From Pseudomonas capeferrum (GTDB lineage Bacteria; Pseudomonadota; Gammaproteobacteria; Pseudomonadales; Pseudomonadaceae): a stretch of 64,000 bases of DNA. Within the stretch, counting starts at the first letter, position 1. Each line of letters begins with the position of its first letter. Made by a program: the position numbers and the translations under genes. Below the pieces are notes generated by a model. That model saw nothing but the letters and a program-made list of their open reading frames with translations, was not told where the DNA came from and did not search any database. Of the stretch, positions 36,185 to 47,409 are shown piece after piece. The stretch covers positions 1 to 64,000 of the forward strand of contig NZ_JAAMQM010000001.1 of assembly GCF_013523055.1 (NCBI RefSeq), read 5' to 3'.

Positions 36185-36634
36185 ATAACAGCTACGGCAA
36201 TGCCAGGAGCCGGTCCGCAGAGCCGTCGAACGCAAGCGCAACAACGCCCCTATTGCTTCCGGGTATCACTCAAGCGCCCGGACTAGGAGCAGATAGCGGA
36301 TCACTTGCGTCACGCTGATCGGCAATGCCTGTTCAAGTATCTACAAGGTCTGGCGGCTGTCATTGAGCGCAATCGTCCGCTGCCCCCTCAACATGTAAAC
36401 GCCGAACCTTTCGCGGTCGCCCCACCAACTGTCGCAGACTGTTACCGCCAGGGGTCTGCGAATCTCGGTTGGTGCAGTTTGCCAGCGAGGAAATGGCCGA
36501 TTCGGCGACCGCGGCCATAGGCAAATGCCGCTTATGGGAGGTCCATCCAACGGCGTAGTGAGGAGTTAGCGTCACATAGTGTTCATGCAACTGTCGTAAT
36601 CTGCGCGCCAACTCCGTGCCAGAGGTTCGTCGGC
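36185..36634. other. Intergenic stretch before the PstS-OmpA gene
   Basis: About 450 bases without a convincing gene; short frames on both strands have no recognisable domain. I see no clear Pho box, although the downstream gene has a phosphate-binding-type domain. Confidence 0.3.
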
Positions 36635-37945
36635 ATGCCGCGTCCGTTGTGCTTCATGCTCTGCCTGTTGTCCTCCCTGGCGTGGGCCGATCCTGTGCAC
36701 TTGCGCATCCAGGGGTCCAACACGATAGGCGCCACGCTCGCCCCGGCGCTGGTGCGCGGCCTGCTCCTGGCCGAGGGCGCCCGTGATATACGGCAACGTC
36801 CAGGGCCCGTGGCCAACGAACAGACCTTGTCGGCATACAGCGCCGCCGCAGAGCCCATCCGTATCGATATCGCCGCCCATGGGTCGAGTACGGGTTTCGC
36901 CGCCCTGGGCAGCGGCGATGCCGACCTGGCTGCTTCCTCACGGCCGATCGGCGAGAAAGAGGCCAGCCGGTTGCAGGCACTGGGCGATCTGCGCAGCGCG
37001 CGCTCGGAGCAGATCATCGGCCTGGATGGCGTGGCCATTATCGTCCACCCGGAAAATCCCCTGTCGCAACTGACCACGCGACAACTGGCGCAGGTCTTCT
37101 CCGGCGAGATCCAGCGCTGGGAACAACTGGGCATCGCAGGTGGAGCGATCCGCCTGTATGCACGCGACGACCGTTCCGGGACCTTCGAGACGTTCAAGGG
37201 GCTGGTCCTCGATCCGCATCGGACCACGTTGAGTGCCCTGGCGCAGCGCTTCGAATCCAGCGACACGCTGGCCGATCGGGTCAACACCGACCGCCAGGCC
37301 ATCGGTTTCAGTAGCCTGGCCGCCGTGCACGAGGCCAAGGTACTGGCGATCGCCGAAGGTCAGGCTCCCGCCCTGCTGCCGAGTCCGGCGCGGGTGGCGA
37401 GCGAGGACTATCCCTTGTCGCGACGGTTGTTTTTCTACCTGCCCGAAAACACGGCACACCCACTGGCCAGGGCCCTGGCCGACTTCGCGCAAAGCTCGGC
37501 CGGGCAAGCCATCGTTGCCGAGCAGGGGTTCATCTCCCAGCAGGTCGAGGCGTCGCCCATGGCCGCCCGCGCGGGCATGCCGCCGCGTTACCGAGCGCTG
37601 GCGGAGGGCGCCAAGCGCCTGTCGGTGAACTTTCGTTTCCAGGAAGGTAGCGCCAGCCTGGACAACAAGGCCTTGCGTGACGTCCAACGGGTTACCGACT
37701 ACCTGCGCAGGACCGGCAAGCTGCGCGACCAGGTCGTGCTGGTCGGCTTCGGCGACCCCAAGCAGACACCCGGCCGCGCCGCCCTGCTCTCGCGCCTGCG
37801 AACCCAGGCGGTGCGCCGCGAGCTGGCACGCGGTGGCATCGAACCGAAGGACCTGATCGGTCTGGGCGACCAGATGCCGGTCGCGGGCAACGACCTGGAG
37901 CAAGGTCGCCTGCGCAATCGCCGAGTCGAGGTGTGGGTCTACTGA
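36635..37945 (+). CDS. PstS-like substrate-binding protein fused to OmpA-like domain
   Basis: 436 residues. The signal peptide ends LAWADP. Residues about 20-300 are a type-II phosphate-binding fold (QGSNTIGATLAPALVRGLL, SRPIGEKEAS, DRSGTFETFKGLVLDP, NTDRQAIGFSSLAAV). Residues 325-436 are an OmpA-like peptidoglycan-binding domain (NFRFQEGSASLDNKALRDVQ, GFGDPKQTPG, RNRRVEVWVY). The fusion would tether a ligand-binding protein to peptidoglycan. No pst permease genes lie nearby. Confidence 0.88.
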   Translation: MPRPLCFMLCLLSSLAWADPVHLRIQGSNTIGATLAPALVRGLLLAEGARDIRQRPGPVANEQTLSAYSAAAEPIRIDIAAHGSSTGFAALGSGDADLAASSRPIGEKEASRLQALGDLRSARSEQIIGLDGVAIIVHPENPLSQLTTRQLAQVFSGEIQRWEQLGIAGGAIRLYARDDRSGTFETFKGLVLDPHRTTLSALAQRFESSDTLADRVNTDRQAIGFSSLAAVHEAKVLAIAEGQAPALLPSPARVASEDYPLSRRLFFYLPENTAHPLARALADFAQSSAGQAIVAEQGFISQQVEASPMAARAGMPPRYRALAEGAKRLSVNFRFQEGSASLDNKALRDVQRVTDYLRRTGKLRDQVVLVGFGDPKQTPGRAALLSRLRTQAVRRELARGGIEPKDLIGLGDQMPVAGNDLEQGRLRNRRVEVWVY

Positions 37946-38118
37946 AGTCACCGCCATGCCTCACCACCAGGCAAAGAAATGTAACAAGCCTCCGTTCGGC
38001 ACCTCGCGCATGTCGGTCTAGGCTCAAGCCTAGTGATGCCGGGCCCCTCTGACGACCGCCAAGTCGCCATGTCGGAATCACTGTTGCCAACGCAACATCG
38101 ACAATCAAGGAGGGGCTC

Positions 38119-39237
38119 ATGACAGCTCTACAGACGTTTCTCACCACGCCGTTTCTCGGGACCAGCGCTTGGCTGTGGCTGGTATTCATCACCATCGTCA
38201 TTGCCTTGCTGGTCCTCGACCTGGGCGTTTTGCACCGCCAGGACCGCGAGATCGAGATGCGTGAAAGCCTGTTGCTCTATTCCGGCTATTTCAGCGTCGG
38301 CGTGCTGTTCGGCGTGTGGGTCTGGCATGAACTGGGCGCACAGTCGGCCATGGAGTTCTACACAGGGTTTCTGGTCGAACAGTCATTGTCGATGGACAAT
38401 GTCTTCGTCATGGCGATGATCTTCGGCTTCTTCGCCATTCCCCGCCGCTACCAGCACCGCGTGCTGTTCTGGGGCATCCTCGGCGTGGTGGTCCTGCGGG
38501 CGATCATGATCGGCGTCGGCGCAGCGCTGGTGCAGAATTTCGAGTGGGTCCTCTACGTGTTCGGCGCTTTTCTGCTGTTTACCGGCGTCAAGATGGCCCT
38601 GTCCAGGGAAGACAGCCATCCGGACCTGGCCAGCAACCCCGCGCTGCGTTTCGTGTGCCGGCACCTGCGCGTCACGGACGGCCTGCACGGCGCGCGTTTC
38701 TTCGTGCGTCTCGCTCCGCCAGGCCAGTCTCGGACCCTGCGCTATGCGACGCCGCTGTTCCTCGCCCTGGTACTGATCGAACTGGCCGACCTGGTGTTCG
38801 CGGTCGACAGCGTGCCGGCGATCTTCGCCATCACCCAGGACCCTTTCATCGTCTACACCTCGAACATCTTCGCCATCCTTGGCCTGCGCTCGCTGTACTT
38901 CGCCCTGGCCGCGCTGATGCACCGCTTCGTTTACCTCAAGTACGCCTTGGCGCTGGTCTTGATCTTCATCGGCTGCAAGATCTTCTATCACGGCTTGATC
39001 GGCAAGGTTCCCGCGCTGCTGTCGCTGGGGGTGACGATGGGGCTGTTGGTAGGTGGGGTGGTGGTGTCGTTGTTCAGAACCCGGGGTGAAAGTTCGAGGG
39101 AGACAGCGCCGGGGACAACATCAGGGACAGCGGAGGCTGTACCTTCCCTGCATGGCGGTGAGAACACTGCCCAGGCTGGCGGATCATCTTCCGAAAGGGT
39201 CGAATCCAATGACAGTCAGACAAGGAAAACCGTTTGA
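38119..39237 (+). CDS. TerC/Alx-family membrane protein
   Basis: 372 residues, about nine membrane helices. LDLGVLHRQDREIEMRESLL, EQSLSMDNVFVMAMIFGFF and LADLVFAVDSVPAIFAITQD are the TerC motifs with conserved acidic residues in membrane helices. The family is linked to metal (Mn) homeostasis and tellurite resistance. AAGGAGGGG precedes the ATG. The C-terminus beyond about residue 325 is a long polar Ser/Gly/Thr tail, and the last 207 coding bases are the start of a 590-bp tandem duplication. Confidence 0.9.
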   Translation: MTALQTFLTTPFLGTSAWLWLVFITIVIALLVLDLGVLHRQDREIEMRESLLLYSGYFSVGVLFGVWVWHELGAQSAMEFYTGFLVEQSLSMDNVFVMAMIFGFFAIPRRYQHRVLFWGILGVVVLRAIMIGVGAALVQNFEWVLYVFGAFLLFTGVKMALSREDSHPDLASNPALRFVCRHLRVTDGLHGARFFVRLAPPGQSRTLRYATPLFLALVLIELADLVFAVDSVPAIFAITQDPFIVYTSNIFAILGLRSLYFALAALMHRFVYLKYALALVLIFIGCKIFYHGLIGKVPALLSLGVTMGLLVGGVVVSLFRTRGESSRETAPGTTSGTAEAVPSLHGGENTAQAGGSSSERVESNDSQTRKTV

Positions 39238-39620
39238 TGTCGGATGGCAAGTCTGGCCTTTCGGCTTGCACGAACCTATTCGATTCGGTTCTGCATTAAA
39301 TGGGCTTGCACGGCCCCGTGTAGAAGCTATCGGGGAGCGGCGCCAAAAGCTTGAGACAAGGTCGTCAACCTGGGCCCCTGCCCTAATGCCGGTCAATTAA
39401 AGAAAGCAGTCGGTTCAAATGCTGATGCCTAGCCTTCGGCTTCTAGAATCTTCAGCGACGCTGCGGGCCCCATCGCGGGACAAGCCCGCTCGCCACAGGT
39501 GCGCGATGTAGGAAGACCACGCATCCGGTGGCGAGCGGGCTTGTCCCGCGATGGGGCCCGCAGCATCAATGAAATTCGGAAGCCGAACCTCAGTTACTGC
39601 ATCAAAATTTGACTTCCTTT
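39031..39620. repeat. 590-bp tandem duplication, copy 1
   Basis: Copy 1 covers the last 207 bases of terC plus 383 bases of downstream DNA with a REP pair. It is followed without a gap by copy 2 at 39621-40210. The offset is 590 throughout. I found one difference by eye, G39060 versus A39650, silent in the TerC frame. Confidence 0.95.
39460..39564. repeat. REP inverted pair (BIME), copy in duplication unit 1
   Basis: Arms 39460-39496 and 39528-39564 are perfect reverse complements carrying the core GCGGGACAAGCCCGCTCGCC, separated by 31 bases. This is a typical Pseudomonas REP doublet downstream of a gene. Confidence 0.9.
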
Positions 39621-39827
39621 GTGACGATGGGGCTGTTGGTAGGTGGGGTAGTGGTGTCGTTGTTCAGAACCCGGGGTGAAAGTTCGAGGGAGACAGCGCC
39701 GGGGACAACATCAGGGACAGCGGAGGCTGTACCTTCCCTGCATGGCGGTGAGAACACTGCCCAGGCTGGCGGATCATCTTCCGAAAGGGTCGAATCCAAT
39801 GACAGTCAGACAAGGAAAACCGTTTGA
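39621..39827 (+). pseudogene. Duplicated 3' end of terC
   Basis: The second copy repeats the last 68 TerC codons and stop (TMGLLVGGVVVSLFRTRGES onward) without the body of the gene. It would be expressed only from an accidental upstream ATG at 39609, so it is a by-product of the duplication. Confidence 0.85.
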
Positions 39828-40049
39828 TGTCGGATGGCAAGTCTGGCCTTTCGGCTTGCACGAACCTATTCGATTCGGTTCTGCATTAAATGGGCTTGCA
39901 CGGCCCCGTGTAGAAGCTATCGGGGAGCGGCGCCAAAAGCTTGAGACAAGGTCGTCAACCTGGGCCCCTGCCCTAATGCCGGTCAATTAAAGAAAGCAGT
40001 CGGTTCAAATGCTGATGCCTAGCCTTCGGCTTCTAGAATCTTCAGCGAC

Positions 40050-40154
40050 GCTGCGGGCCCCATCGCGGGACAAGCCCGCTCGCCACAGGTGCGCGATGTA
40101 GGAAGACCACGCATCCGGTGGCGAGCGGGCTTGTCCCGCGATGGGGCCCGCAGC
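40050..40154. repeat. REP inverted pair (BIME), copy in duplication unit 2
   Basis: Identical to the pair at 39460-39564, carried along by the 590-bp duplication. It lies between the two convergent genes terC and the acyl-CoA dehydrogenase gene. Confidence 0.9.
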
Positions 40155-40261
40155 ATCAATGAAATTCGGAAGCCGAACCTCAGTTACTGCATCAAAATTT
40201 GACTTCCTTTAACTGACTGGCATTAGAGCCCCAGCCTTCTCTCACTTCAGCCGCTGGAATC

Positions 40262-41491
40262 CTAACCCCCGCTACGCAGCATTTCCCTTGGCACATACTT
40301 GCCGATCTCATACTTCCCGACCGCCGCCCGGTGCACTTCGTCAGGACCGTCGGCCAGACGCAGCGTGCGTTGCATCGCATACATGTACGCCAGCGGGAAG
40401 TCGCCACTGACGCCGGCGCCGCCATGCATCTGGATGGCCCGGTCGATGACCCGCAGGGCCACGTTCGGCGCGACGACCTTGATCTGGGCGATTTCGCTGC
40501 GCGCGACCTTGTTGCCGACGGTGTCCATCATGTAGGCGGCTTTCAAGGTCAGCAGGCGGGCCATGTCGATCTCCATCCGCGAATCGGCGATCTTGTCGAC
40601 ATTGCCGCCCAGGCGCGCCAGGGGCTTGCCAAAGGCGGTGCGCTCGACGGCGCGCCTGCACATCAGCTCGAGGGCGCGCTCGGCCATGCCGATCGAGCGC
40701 ATGCAATGGTGGATGCGGCCTGGACCGAGACGGCCCTGGGCGATCTCGAAGCCACGGCCCTCGCCGAGCAGCACGTTCTCGTAAGGCACCCGTACGTTCT
40801 CGAACAGCACTTCGGCGTGGCCATGGGGGGCGTCGTCGTAGCCGAACACCGGCAACGGGCGGATGATCTTCACCCCGGGCGTATCCGTCGGCACGAGGAT
40901 CATCGAGTGCTGCTGATGACGTGGGCCTTCAGGGTTGCTCAGGCCCATGAAAATCAACACCTTGCAGCGCGGATCGCAGGCGCCGGACGTCCACCACTTG
41001 CGTCCATTGATGAGCCAATGGCCGCCATCCCGCATAGCGGTGGCGGCCATGTTGGTGGCATCCGAGGAAGCCACGTCCGGTTCGGTCATGGCGAAGGCGG
41101 AACGAATCTCGCCGCGCAACAGCGGCTCCAGCCACTGGCGCTTCTGTTCTTCGCTGGCGTAGCGCACCAGTACTTCCATGTTGCCGGTATCGGGTGCCGA
41201 GCAGTTGAACGGCTCCGGTCCCAGCAGGGAGCGGCCCATGATCTCGGCCAGGGGCGCGTAGTCGAGATTGTTCAGCCCGGCGCCATGCTCCGAATCGGGC
41301 AGGAACAGGTTCCACAGTCCCTCGGCGCGGGCCTTGACCTTGAGCTCTTCCATGATCGCGGTAGGCTGCCAGCGGTCGCCCTCGGCAACCTGGCGTTCGA
41401 ATACCGGTTCGGCAGGATAGACATGCGCATCCATGAACGCTGTCACGCGCTCACGCAGCGCCTGGACCTTGGGTGAATAGGCGAAATCCAT
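40262..41491 (-). CDS. Acyl-CoA dehydrogenase
   Basis: 409 residues. Flavin fold with [17 protein letters not shown] and WWTSGACDP in the middle beta domain, and [20 protein letters not shown] and [19 protein letters not shown] in the C-terminal helical domain. The N-terminus [20 protein letters not shown] fits the FadE-like/ACAD11-type subgroup. It oxidises an acyl-CoA to the 2-enoyl-CoA with ETF as acceptor. It is divergent from a LysR gene 137 bases away, which probably regulates it. Confidence 0.9.
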   Translation of the reverse strand: MDFAYSPKVQALRERVTAFMDAHVYPAEPVFERQVAEGDRWQPTAIMEELKVKARAEGLWNLFLPDSEHGAGLNNLDYAPLAEIMGRSLLGPEPFNCSAPDTGNMEVLVRYASEEQKRQWLEPLLRGEIRSAFAMTEPDVASSDATNMAATAMRDGGHWLINGRKWWTSGACDPRCKVLIFMGLSNPEGPRHQQHSMILVPTDTPGVKIIRPLPVFGYDDAPHGHAEVLFENVRVPYENVLLGEGRGFEIAQGRLGPGRIHHCMRSIGMAERALELMCRRAVERTAFGKPLARLGGNVDKIADSRMEIDMARLLTLKAAYMMDTVGNKVARSEIAQIKVVAPNVALRVIDRAIQMHGGAGVSGDFPLAYMYAMQRTLRLADGPDEVHRAAVGKYEIGKYVPREMLRSGG

Positions 41492-41628
41492 CAGACGTTA
41501 CCTCAAGGGCAAGAACATGGATTGAGCCTAGAGCAGCGCACCGTTATCCACCTAATCCATTTTCATCGTGTATTGGCATTCATAACCGATATAAGATCTG
41601 CCCCATAATTCCTACAAGAGCAGCGCCC

Positions 41629-42555
41629 ATGAACCTGAGCAAGGTCGACCTTAATCTGTTCATCGTCTTCGATGCCATCTACACCGAGGCCAACCTGACC
41701 CGGGCGGGTCAGATCGTCGGCATCACGCAGCCGGCGGTGTCCAATGCCTTGGCCCGGCTGCGCGAGACCTTCAACGATCCGCTGTTCGTGCGCACGGCCC
41801 AGGGCATGGTGCCGACGCCCATGGCCCAGAACATCATCGGTCCCGTGCGCAATGCTCTGGCGCTGCTGCGTACCTCGGTTCAGGAAAGCCGCATCTTCAA
41901 CCCGTTGCAAGCCAACAAGACGTTCCGCATCAGCATGACCGACCTCACCGAGGCGGTGATCCTGCCGCCTTTGTTCCAGCGCTTGCGCCGCCTCGCCCCG
42001 GCGCTGGTGATCGACAGTTTCCTGTGCAAGCGTCGCGAGACCACCAAGGAGCTTGCCGCGGGTCGCCTGGATTTCGCGGTCGATGCGCCGCTCAATACCG
42101 ACCCGCAAGTGCGCCACGTCAAGCTCATGCAGGACCGCTACGTCTGCGCGTTGCGCCAGGGGCATCCGCTGGCACAGGGCAAGTTGACGCTGGACGGTTA
42201 TCTGGCCCTGACCCACATCCATATCTCGAGCCGTCGCAATGGCCTGGGCTATGTCGACCTGGCGCTCGGCAAGATGGGGATGCAACGCAAGATCGCGCTG
42301 CGCTCGCAGCATTACCTGATGGCGTCCCAGGTCCTGCAGCAGACGGACATGGTCATGACGGTCCCGGAACGCTTCGCTCGGCGGCATCAGTTGCGCTATC
42401 TCGAGCTGCCGGTGCAGGTGCCCGAACTCGAGACGCACCTCTACTGGCATGAAAGCACGGATCAGGATCCGGCCAATCGCTGGATGCGCGAGCAGATCAT
42501 CGAGTTGTGCCAGGGGGTGGTGGCGCAGGAGGAGCGTCAGGCGCAAGTGGTGTAG
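41629..42555 (+). CDS. LysR-family regulator beside acyl-CoA dehydrogenase
   Basis: 308 residues. The winged helix KVDLNLFIVFDAIYTEANLT with GITQPAVSNALARLR occupies residues 4-62, followed by an effector domain. ATG 41629 gives the standard N-terminus; a longer frame adds non-conserved residues. The divergent arrangement with the dehydrogenase gene is classical for LysR control of a catabolic step, with the inducer probably an acyl-CoA or acid. Confidence 0.88.
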   Translation: MNLSKVDLNLFIVFDAIYTEANLTRAGQIVGITQPAVSNALARLRETFNDPLFVRTAQGMVPTPMAQNIIGPVRNALALLRTSVQESRIFNPLQANKTFRISMTDLTEAVILPPLFQRLRRLAPALVIDSFLCKRRETTKELAAGRLDFAVDAPLNTDPQVRHVKLMQDRYVCALRQGHPLAQGKLTLDGYLALTHIHISSRRNGLGYVDLALGKMGMQRKIALRSQHYLMASQVLQQTDMVMTVPERFARRHQLRYLELPVQVPELETHLYWHESTDQDPANRWMREQIIELCQGVVAQEERQAQVV

Positions 42556-43057
42556 CGTTTACAAGTCTCATGGGGGCGGTTGAGCATTCCGGTATGACGC
42601 AGTGTGCGTCGATTGAGCGATTCTGGTTCTTGGGGTTTGAGATTTGTGACGTAGCCGAAGGCCCTGTCGCGGGGCAAGCCCGCTCGCCACCGGGCCTGCT
42701 CAAGCCAGCGTGCCAGCATGGACCTGGCAGCGGAGTCGCATCAACCCTCAAGACTTGCCTGGAACCGGTGGCGAGCGGGCTTGCCCCGCGACAGGACCTT
42801 CGGCTACACAGCAAATCTCTCCTTGCAACCGCATCCCTTTCCTCAACGACACTACGACGTGCCGGAATACCGGAACATCCGCAGTGACGCCGTCAGACCC
42901 CGACATAACCCTCAGGAATTTTTTTCCATGAAAATTAAAGAAATTAGAATTAATTTCTTGCAGAACCGTTAAATCTCACGCCATAACATAAAAAAACCCT
43001 GCCTTTGGTTGAGTACCCTTGTGTCCTGATCATATTTCCCGGACGGACGCCCTCTCC
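42556..43057. other. Intergenic region with REP pair
   Basis: About 500 bases without a gene. It holds the REP pair described at 42652-42812. After it comes an AT-rich tract near 42930-42995, probably carrying the promoter of the cysteine desulfurase gene. Confidence 0.5.
42652..42812. repeat. REP inverted pair (BIME), CGGGGCAAGCCCGC variant
   Basis: Two inverted arms, GTAGCCGAAGG...CTGTCGCGGGGCAAGCCCG and its complement, are separated by about 80 bases. The core differs from the other REPs here by GGGGCAAG for GGGACAAG, a second sub-type in the same genome. Confidence 0.85.
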
Positions 43058-44212
43058 ATGCACGCCATGCCACTCTACTTCGACTACGCCGCCACCACCC
43101 CCGTCGACAAGCGGGTCATCGAAGCCATGCTCGCCTGCCTGGGCCGCCACGCTCATTTCGGCAACCCCGCCTCCAGTGGCCATGCCCATGGCCAGGCCGC
43201 GCGCACGCTGGTGGAGCAGGCTCGAGCGCAGGTCGCGCACTGCGTGGGCGCCGAGGCGGATGACATCGTCTGGACCTCCGGCGCGACGGAGTCGAACAAC
43301 CTGGCGATCAAGGGCATTCTCCAGGGCGCTGGTGGGCTCCGTCATATCATCACCAGTGCCCTGGAGCACAAGGCTGTCCTCGACACTGTCGCCGAACTCG
43401 AATGCCAGGGCCATTCGGTCACGTATCTCAAACCCGATGCGCGCGGGTTGATCCAGCCACACGCGGTCCGGGCGGCACTGCGCCCGGACACCGTGCTGGT
43501 TTCACTGATGGCCGTGAACAACGAGCTGGGCACGCTCACCAATGTCGCCAGTATCGGCGCGCTGGTGCGTGAACACGGCGCGCTGTTCCATGTGGACGCG
43601 GCCCAGGCGATCGGCAAGGTGACGATCGATCTGCAACGGATGGCCATCGACCTGATGTCGTTTTCGGCGCACAAGGTCTACGGCCCCAAGGGCATCGGCG
43701 CGCTCTATGTCGGCGCGCGGGCGCGCCCAGGGTTGCGCGCGCAGATGCATGGCGGCGGTCATGAGGGCGGTCTGCGCTCAGGCACGCTGGCCACCCATCA
43801 GATCGTCGGGATGGGCAGTGCCTTCGCCCTCGCCGGCCAGCCCGGTGACGCCGAGCATCAACGCATCGAGCGCCTGTCCGAACGCCTGCTCGATGGCCTG
43901 TTGAGTTTTCCCGGCGTGAGCCTCAATGGCTGCAAGGTCGAACGTGTTCCGCACACGCTGAACCTGCGTATCGACAGTTTCGGGTTCAACAGTGCGACCG
44001 TGGCGGGTGAAATCGCCTTGTCCTCCACGTCAGCCTGCAACTCCGCCGCCAATGCCCCTTCGCATGTGCTTCTGGCACTCGGGCTGAATGAGGCGCAGGC
44101 GCGCAGCAGCGTGCGCGTGAGCCTGGGCCGCTATACCACGGAGGTGGAAGTGGACCAGGTGCTCGAGGTAGTTTCACGGGCGCTCAGGTCGACTTCTTCG
44201 ACGCCATGGTGA
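43058..44212 (+). CDS. Cysteine desulfurase family protein (IscS/NifS-like)
   Basis: About 384 residues. YFDYAATTPVDKRVIEAM opens it. TSGATESNNLAIKGI and FHVDAAQAIGKVTIDL are PLP-site motifs, SFSAHKVYGPKGIGAL holds the PLP Lys, and STSACNSAANAPSHVLLALG carries the active-site Cys. The loop LRSGTLATHQIVGMG is also typical. There is no iscU, iscA or iscR beside it, so this is a stand-alone paralogue. It would release sulfur from cysteine for an unknown acceptor. ATG 43067 is an alternative start. Confidence 0.88.
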   Translation: MHAMPLYFDYAATTPVDKRVIEAMLACLGRHAHFGNPASSGHAHGQAARTLVEQARAQVAHCVGAEADDIVWTSGATESNNLAIKGILQGAGGLRHIITSALEHKAVLDTVAELECQGHSVTYLKPDARGLIQPHAVRAALRPDTVLVSLMAVNNELGTLTNVASIGALVREHGALFHVDAAQAIGKVTIDLQRMAIDLMSFSAHKVYGPKGIGALYVGARARPGLRAQMHGGGHEGGLRSGTLATHQIVGMGSAFALAGQPGDAEHQRIERLSERLLDGLLSFPGVSLNGCKVERVPHTLNLRIDSFGFNSATVAGEIALSSTSACNSAANAPSHVLLALGLNEAQARSSVRVSLGRYTTEVEVDQVLEVVSRALRSTSSTPW

Positions 44213-44252
44213 TCGCAGGGTCCGCTCGCCTGTCGCAAGCGGCACGCGGCCG

Positions 44253-45515
<1,263 letters not shown>

Positions 45516-45594
45516 CTAAAAGTGCAATTTTGAACTAGTGCCGCCTCCGATCGCTCCATCGCCTAACCGATCCCGTCAGCGAACAGGAGTTGCT

Positions 45595-47112
45595 ATGACG
45601 ACCAAAGCCCTCGGCGAACCCGCCGCCTCATCCGCGAATGAGCGTCTTTACCAGACAGACATTCCCGCCCGCCTCGATCGTCTGCCATGGAGTCGCTTTC
45701 ATACCTTGCTGGTGTTCGCGCTAGGCATCACCTGGCTGCTCGATGGCCTGGAGGTGACGCTCGCAGGCTCGGTGTCCGGCGCCTTGAAGGACAGTCCCGC
45801 GTTGCACATGAGCAATACCGACATCGGCCTGGCCGGAGCGGTGTACATCGCCGGTGCCGTGCTCGGTGCGCTGTTCTTCGGCTGGCTGACTGACCGTCTG
45901 GGCCGGCGCAAGCTGTTCTTCATCACCTTGTTCCTCTACATCGGAGCGACGGCGGCGACGGCGTTCTCATGGAATCTCGGGAGCTTCCTGTTGTTCCGCT
46001 TCCTGACCGGGGCCGGCATTGGCGGTGAATACACGGCAATCAATTCGACCATTCAGGAGTTCACCCCGGCGCGTTTTCGCGGCTGGGTCGATCTGACCAT
46101 CAACGGGACCTTCTGGATCGGCGCGGCCCTCGGGGCGGTGGGCTCCATCGTGCTGCTGGACCCGGCATGGGTGGGTAGCGAGCTGGGGTGGCGCCTGTGC
46201 TTCGGCATCGGCGCGGCGCTGGGCCTGGTGATCATGCTGATGCGCCTGTGGCTGCCGGAGAGCCCGCGCTGGCTGATGATCCACAACCAGCCCGAGGAAG
46301 CCGAACGTATCGTGGCCGATATCGAACGTCATTATCACGAACGAGGTATCGCGCTGCCGCCTATCGAGGGCAAGCCCCTGCGTCTGCACGCCCGCGATCA
46401 CACACCTCTGAAGGAGGTGTTCCACAGCCTGTTCGTCGTTCATCGCCGCCGCGCGGTGGTCGGCATGACGTTGTTGACCGCGCAGGCGTTTTTCTACAAC
46501 GCGATCTTCTTCACCTATGCGCTGGTCCTGACGGACTTCTATGACGTGCCTTCGCAACATATCGGCTGGTACATCCTGCCGTTCGCGCTGGGCAATTTCT
46601 GCGGTCCACTGTTGCTGGGTCGGTTGTTCGACGTGGTCGGTCGCAAGATCATGATCAGCGCCACCTATTTCATCTCGGGCGTGCTGCTGACCCTGAGCGG
46701 CTACCTGTTCCAGCAGGAACTGATCGATGTCACCCAGCAGACCATCGCCTGGATGGTGATCTTCTTCTTTGCCTCGGCCGCCGCCAGCTCGGCCTACCTG
46801 ACCGTTGCCGAAACCTTCCCGCTGGAAATCCGCGCATTGGCCATCGCCGTGTTCTATGCCTTCGGTACCGGGCTGGGTGGGATGATAGGTCCGACCTTGT
46901 TCGGCGCGCTGATCGAGACGGGAAGCCGGACCAACGTGCTGTATGGCTATCTGATCGGCGCAGGGCTGATGATCATTGCCGGGTTGGTCCAGGCGCTCTG
47001 GGGCGTGGCTTCGGAGCGCAAATCCCTGGAGCACGTGGCGCGGCCGCTATCGCAGGCGCACGACGACGAGCCCGAGCCACTGGGGCGCTCGGCGCAGCTG
47101 TCCACGCAATAG
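45595..47112 (+). CDS. MFS sugar/acid transporter (SP-like family)
   Basis: 505 residues, 12 membrane helices. GWLTDRLGRRKLFFIT is motif A, RFLTGAGIGGEYTAINSTIQEFTP is the 4th-5th helix signature, and LPESPRWLM is the sugar-porter-like PESPR element; the second half repeats GRLFDVVGRKI. AGGAG precedes ATG 45595. It is divergent from the carbohydrate porin gene. Likely substrate is a sugar or an organic acid. Confidence 0.87.
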   Translation: MTTKALGEPAASSANERLYQTDIPARLDRLPWSRFHTLLVFALGITWLLDGLEVTLAGSVSGALKDSPALHMSNTDIGLAGAVYIAGAVLGALFFGWLTDRLGRRKLFFITLFLYIGATAATAFSWNLGSFLLFRFLTGAGIGGEYTAINSTIQEFTPARFRGWVDLTINGTFWIGAALGAVGSIVLLDPAWVGSELGWRLCFGIGAALGLVIMLMRLWLPESPRWLMIHNQPEEAERIVADIERHYHERGIALPPIEGKPLRLHARDHTPLKEVFHSLFVVHRRRAVVGMTLLTAQAFFYNAIFFTYALVLTDFYDVPSQHIGWYILPFALGNFCGPLLLGRLFDVVGRKIMISATYFISGVLLTLSGYLFQQELIDVTQQTIAWMVIFFFASAAASSAYLTVAETFPLEIRALAIAVFYAFGTGLGGMIGPTLFGALIETGSRTNVLYGYLIGAGLMIIAGLVQALWGVASERKSLEHVARPLSQAHDDEPEPLGRSAQLSTQ

Positions 47113-47127
47113 GGAGGGACGGCCATC

Positions 47128-47345
47128 GGTTCACATGCTGACGCTCTGCCTTCGGCTTCTGGAATTCCAGTGACGCTGCTGGCCTATCGCGGGACAAGCC
47201 CGCTCGCCACCGGTGTGAAGTGTCCTCCGTGGCGAGCGGGCTTGTCCCGCGATAGGCCAGCAGCGTCACTGGAGAATTCGGAAGCTAGCCAAGAACGCCA
47301 GCCAACGAAATTTGATGACTTTCCTTGACTGGCCAGCATTACCCT
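47128..47345. repeat. REP pair with extended conserved flanks
   Basis: Arms about 47165-47210 and 47230-47275 carry the GCGGGACAAGCCCGCTCGCC core. Flanks on both sides (CCTTCGGCTTCT before; AATTCGGAAGC and AAATTTGA...GACTGGC after) also match the flanks of the terC-side REP at 39402-39620, so the repeated unit is longer than a plain REP doublet. Confidence 0.8.
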
Positions 47346-47409
47346 GCGGCCCTCTTCACCGACTTCGAGCCATGCCCCGACATCGGTCGGGACGTGGCTC
47401 GATCGCGCT

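Larger units (their letters stand above)
39621..40210. repeat. 590-bp tandem duplication, copy 2
   Basis: Direct copy of 39031-39620. Left junction CTTCCTTT|GTGACGATGG and right junction CTTCCTTT|AACTGACTGG fix the limits. No microhomology is visible at the break. Confidence 0.95.

Noticed and set aside
39460..40154. REP pairs taken as a CRISPR array
   Set aside because: The repeats are inverted pairs within a tandem duplication, not regularly spaced direct repeats with unique spacers, and no cas gene is present.
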